Part shown: positions 60,891 to 64,000 of the stretch, piece by piece
Layout: every line of letters starts with the position of its first letter
How positions within the stretch are numbered: the stretch's first letter is position 1
Origin: Boswellia sacra
Lineage: Eukaryota; Streptophyta; Magnoliopsida; Sapindales; Burseraceae
Direction of reading: 5' to 3'
Assembly: GCA_013180625.2 (NCBI GenBank)
Contig: SNVD02012212.1
Location: 496,001 to 560,000 of the forward strand
DNA: 64,000 nt
Translations under genes and position numbers: made by a program
The notes under the pieces: model-generated
The model's database searches: none
What the model was told of the DNA's origin: nothing
Seen by the model: the letters and a program-made list of their open reading frames with translations, nothing else

Positions 60891-61476
60891 GTGATAGCTT
60901 TAGCTTCTTCTACTCCCTTCTCTCCTTCTCCTTTTTATTTTCCGAAAGCATTTTCTTTTCTTTTGTTTTTCTAATCGAGTGATATTTATTTATTTTTCTT
61001 TCTCGAACCTCCCAACCTGCCTTTCTCTTCTGCTCGATCTTCTCCTCCTCGTATCTTTTTTACTTCCTTTTAAAGCTTCCATTACCATTATTGAGCGCCT
61101 TCTCTATCCGAGTGACTCTTTTTCTTTCGTTTATTGATTGAAGATCACGAATTGGAAGCAGTGTGTTTGCGAGTTTGGTTGTGAATGGAAAGAGAGAAGG
61201 AGGTGCAATAAGCGTTCAAATCAGTTGGAATTTGTACATTATATAGTGTTTAGAGTTTGGATAATTGCAGTGATTGAGCTCTTTTGGTGTTGTTGTTGTT
61301 GAGTCTTGGCTTGAGATGTTGTATCTGAAGCAGCCGAGCTCAATTGTTTGTAAAGACTGTGATCATTTGAGGTGAAATTTTATAAGGACTAGAGCGACTA
61401 GTGCATGCTCTTGTGATAATCTCCCTGAGCCGGTGGCTCGGGGAAGATCTGAACTGAAATCCTGAGAAATTTAGTG
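60891..61476 (+). promoter_or_regulatory. SAC gene 5' leader with short upstream ORFs
   Basis: The leader is CT-rich at its start. Three short upstream ORFs precede the main ATG at 61477: 61185-61211 (8 codons plus stop), 61316-61375 (MLYLKQPSSIVCKDCDHLR) and a three-codon one near 61404. The transcription start is not determined from sequence, so the first could lie outside the mRNA. Confidence 0.5.
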
Positions 61477-64000
61477 ATGGAGTCGTCGGAGAATGGGACA
61501 TGCTCTCAGTCGCCTTGTATGCAAAAGTTCAGGCTCTACGAGACCCGATCGGTAACTACTCTCTTAGCTTTAGTGTTTGATCTCTTCAATTTCGTCGCAT
61601 TTGATGCTAAATAATAGCTTGGATTTTTGGATTCTGAATTGAAATCTAATCTAATCATGTGGATGTTGTAATGCTATGCACCGAGTCAAGATAGTTAAAT
61701 GCAATGAATTCTTTGTGAATGTTTTGCGTTGCAGATGTTTTATATGATAGGAAGAGACAAGAGCAGGGCTTATTGGAGAGTGCTAAAGATTGATAGACTA
61801 GATCCTTCGGAGCTAAATATTCGTGAAGATTCTACCACGTATACTGAACTTGAATGTTCTGAGCTGTTGAAGCGGATACACGAAGGGAACTTAGCGACTG
61901 GTGGACTGAAATTCGTCACCACTTGTTATGGGATTGTTGGTGAGTATAATTTGGTCTGTGTTCTACTACTTCCAGACTGATTGCGACTTTTAGTATTATG
62001 CTAATGGTGTTTTTATCTTTTCTAGGGTTTGTCAAGTTTTTGGGGCCTTATTACATGCTGCTTATTACGAAAAGAAGGCAGATTGGTGCAATCTGTGGTC
62101 ATAGTGTGTATGCTGTTTCCAAGACTGAGATGATTCGGCTACCAAATTCGAGTGTCCAGTCCAGTATTGCTAATTCTAGGAATGAGAACAGGTCTATTGT
62201 CAATTCTGTGTATAAATGTATTTTTTTGGTGGTAGTTCCGAAGGAAACTATCAATGTTGTTCAGGACGTGAAAGATATTCTAGTTTTTATTTCTTTTATA
62301 TAGCTTGTGGAAAATATGGTTTTCTATGTGCTTCTTTAACCTTTTCAAACTGTTAGTTGGACAAGATTATCATGATGCAGTATTATTAGATAAATGATCT
62401 TAGGCCTACGAAATTGGAAGTGTTTCTCATTTTCCGGTTCTGGATATTTAACTTTTCATGGAGTTGAAATGAATGTTGCATTGGTAAACCGTTGAGTTTG
62501 ATGCATTGGTAAACCGTTGAGTTTGATTATGACATTTCATTTTAGTTGTATTAATTTAGAGGCAGTGCCTGCCAATTATATTCTGCAGTTTTTTGAGGGA
62601 AACTTCAACTTTCAAGTTTTAATTTTGGTGGAGAATGTGTTATTAGGATTTTATTGGAAAAAAATTGTTTATTTTCTTACAGTTAAGTCTTTCTACTTAC
62701 TATTTCGTTTTATTTTTTTTATTTTTTATTGCCGGTCAAACATTCGGTCTTAGTTTTCTGAGGGTTTATTTGGTGATTTGATATTCTTGTTTCATTGATG
62801 GCTTAGATACAAGAAGCTTCTATGCACGGTGGATCTTACAAAGGACTTCTTTTTCAGCTACTCATACCATGTTATGTGTAGTCTTCAAAAGAACTTGTAT
62901 GATAGTCAGACAGGGCAGGTCCTGTATGAAACCATGTTTGTCTGGAATGAGTTTTTAACCCGGGGAATCCGGAATCACCTTCAAAATACTCTGTGGACTG
63001 TTGCATTGGTATATGGCTTCTTTAAACAGGTGAGTGATGGATAATATTTAGATGATTTGACTATTTGATAATTTAATGAATGAATTACTGAGGTGTAGGG
63101 ATTTGGTATGACCAATAGAAAAATTTCCTATGAGATATATAGGTGTTTCAAGACTGCCTCATCAATCAATTAGCATATGGAGGTTATCGGCTTTGAGAGC
63201 AATTTTTGGAAAATTTTGCATTCTGCATAAACCATTTTTTTTCCTCGAAGTCATTTGAAGTTAACAATGAGAATTTAAGTAATTTTCTCTTGTCTAGTTT
63301 ATTAGTGTTTGGGCACATACTTTGACATTGAAGTTACTTTTGTTAGACACTGATATTGATGTTATTTTCGCACTATGATCAGTTTAGCCGAATCGTTTAT
63401 GAATCTCTATTGGAATGTACTGTGTTTTCTTTATTTAGTGTCTAATGATGCATTTCCAGTTGCATGGACGCTTATTTGACGCCTATCGAAAAATTATTAT
63501 TTGATGTTTCGTTTAATGACCTTATGGTACAGGCCACGCTTTCTGTTTCCGGACGCAATTTCGAACTTACCCTCATTGCTAGACGTTCGCGACATTATGC
63601 TGGTACCAGGTATGGGAGTACATATCTTTGGAAATTTTGCTAAGATATCTTTAGGGAACCGTTTACCTAGGTTGAGTTTGCACACAATTTTGTGAAATAT
63701 TCAATTGGGTTCCAGTTTGTTGTTGATGGTTTCAATATATAACTAAGTTTTATATTGTTCAGTCAAACGTTGGTCATGACTCTGCAAGTGCTCATTAGGA
63801 ACCCCCTCTTCTTTTTTCTGAATAACAATTTTAATATATTTATGAAAATGTGGTCATTGATATTGACTGTGGTTGTTAGAATATGATTGGGATGAGATCA
63901 ATTTTGGGTGATCCACCTCTTATGTTTTGAAAAATGTTATGTGGTTAATGGTCAAAAGTTTGAACTTCCTCTATACACTGATGCATCAAACAATATTCAC
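61477..64000 (+). CDS. SAC-domain phosphoinositide phosphatase (SAC2-5 type), 5' part
   Basis: Visible coding exons are 61477-61551, 61735-61939, 62026-62191, 62807-63029 and 63533-63609. All have GT-AG borders and keep frame, giving the first 248 residues. The gene runs beyond the window end. The sequence has LYETRS, FYMIGRDKSRAYWRVLKIDR, GFVKFLGPYYMLLITKRRQIG, KDFFFSYSYHVMCSLQ and FVWNEFLTRGIR, hallmarks of the N-terminal SAC domain in FIG4-like plant SAC1-5 proteins. SAC2-5 act at the vacuolar membrane on PI(3,5)P2. The catalytic CX5R loop lies in exons not present here, so activity cannot be judged. The start MESSENGTCSQS is the first ATG not closed by an early stop. SAC2, SAC3 or SAC5 cannot be told apart from this part. 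Confidence 0.9.

Noticed and set aside
1..64000. A bacterial-type defence, phage or operon system
   Set aside because: Introns, plant gene families and LTR retroelements show eukaryotic nuclear DNA. Nothing prokaryotic is supported.

Overview
This is a plant nuclear window. Its genes have many GT-AG introns, its intergenic DNA is AT-rich, and all four complete or partial host gene models are eudicot-type. The density of retroelements and the gene set make a woody eudicot such as Citrus my guess, but that is an impression and not a measurement. About half of the window is mobile DNA. I see no CRISPR array, operon, rRNA or tRNA gene.

Layout. 1-3.6 kb: decayed minus-strand Ty3/gypsy element cut by the window edge, with an unresolved leader or LTR zone to about 4.77 kb. 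6015-6533: a 519-bp TRIM retroelement with a perfect 5-bp target duplication, inserted in a decayed gene fragment. 7.2-9.1 kb (-): RBR E3 ubiquitin ligase. 10.2-14.7 kb (-): CFS1-type FYVE/SYLF protein, with a Harbinger-like element in its second intron. 15.3-22.1 kb (-): SMU2/RED spliceosome protein with eleven coding exons; one intron carries a 2-kb long-inverted-repeat element. 22.4-23.0 kb: hAT-like remnant. 23.0-30.6 kb: complete but defective MULE with about 100-bp terminal inverted repeats and a perfect 9-bp target duplication. It carries a broken transposase and a convergent GRF zinc-finger ORF. 31.4-41.2 kb (-): complete, decayed SIRE-like Copia with an extra ORF behind pol. 41.7-43.8 kb (+): GDSL esterase/lipase. 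44.6-57.0 kb: its tandem duplicate, now a pseudogene split by two related Copia elements joined tail to tail. 57-60.9 kb: AT-rich spacer. 61.5 kb to the end (+): 5' part of a SAC-domain phosphoinositide phosphatase.

How the genes relate. CFS1-type proteins read PI3P on endosomes and autophagosomes. SAC2-5-type enzymes act on PI(3,5)P2 at the vacuole. From memory the Arabidopsis counterparts (AT3G43230 and AT3G43220) are neighbours, so this may be an old linkage, pushed apart here by the MULE, the SIRE element and the GDSL duplication. SMU2 works in pre-mRNA splicing and the RBR protein in ubiquitin transfer; neither has an evident functional link to its neighbours.

I did not find a new biochemical system. 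The most interesting structures are the near-palindromic tail-to-tail Copia pair, the MULE with a second convergent GRF gene, the Copia with an extra ORF, and the TRIM with a duplicated primer-binding region. Exon borders were placed by hand from reading frame and GT-AG sites.
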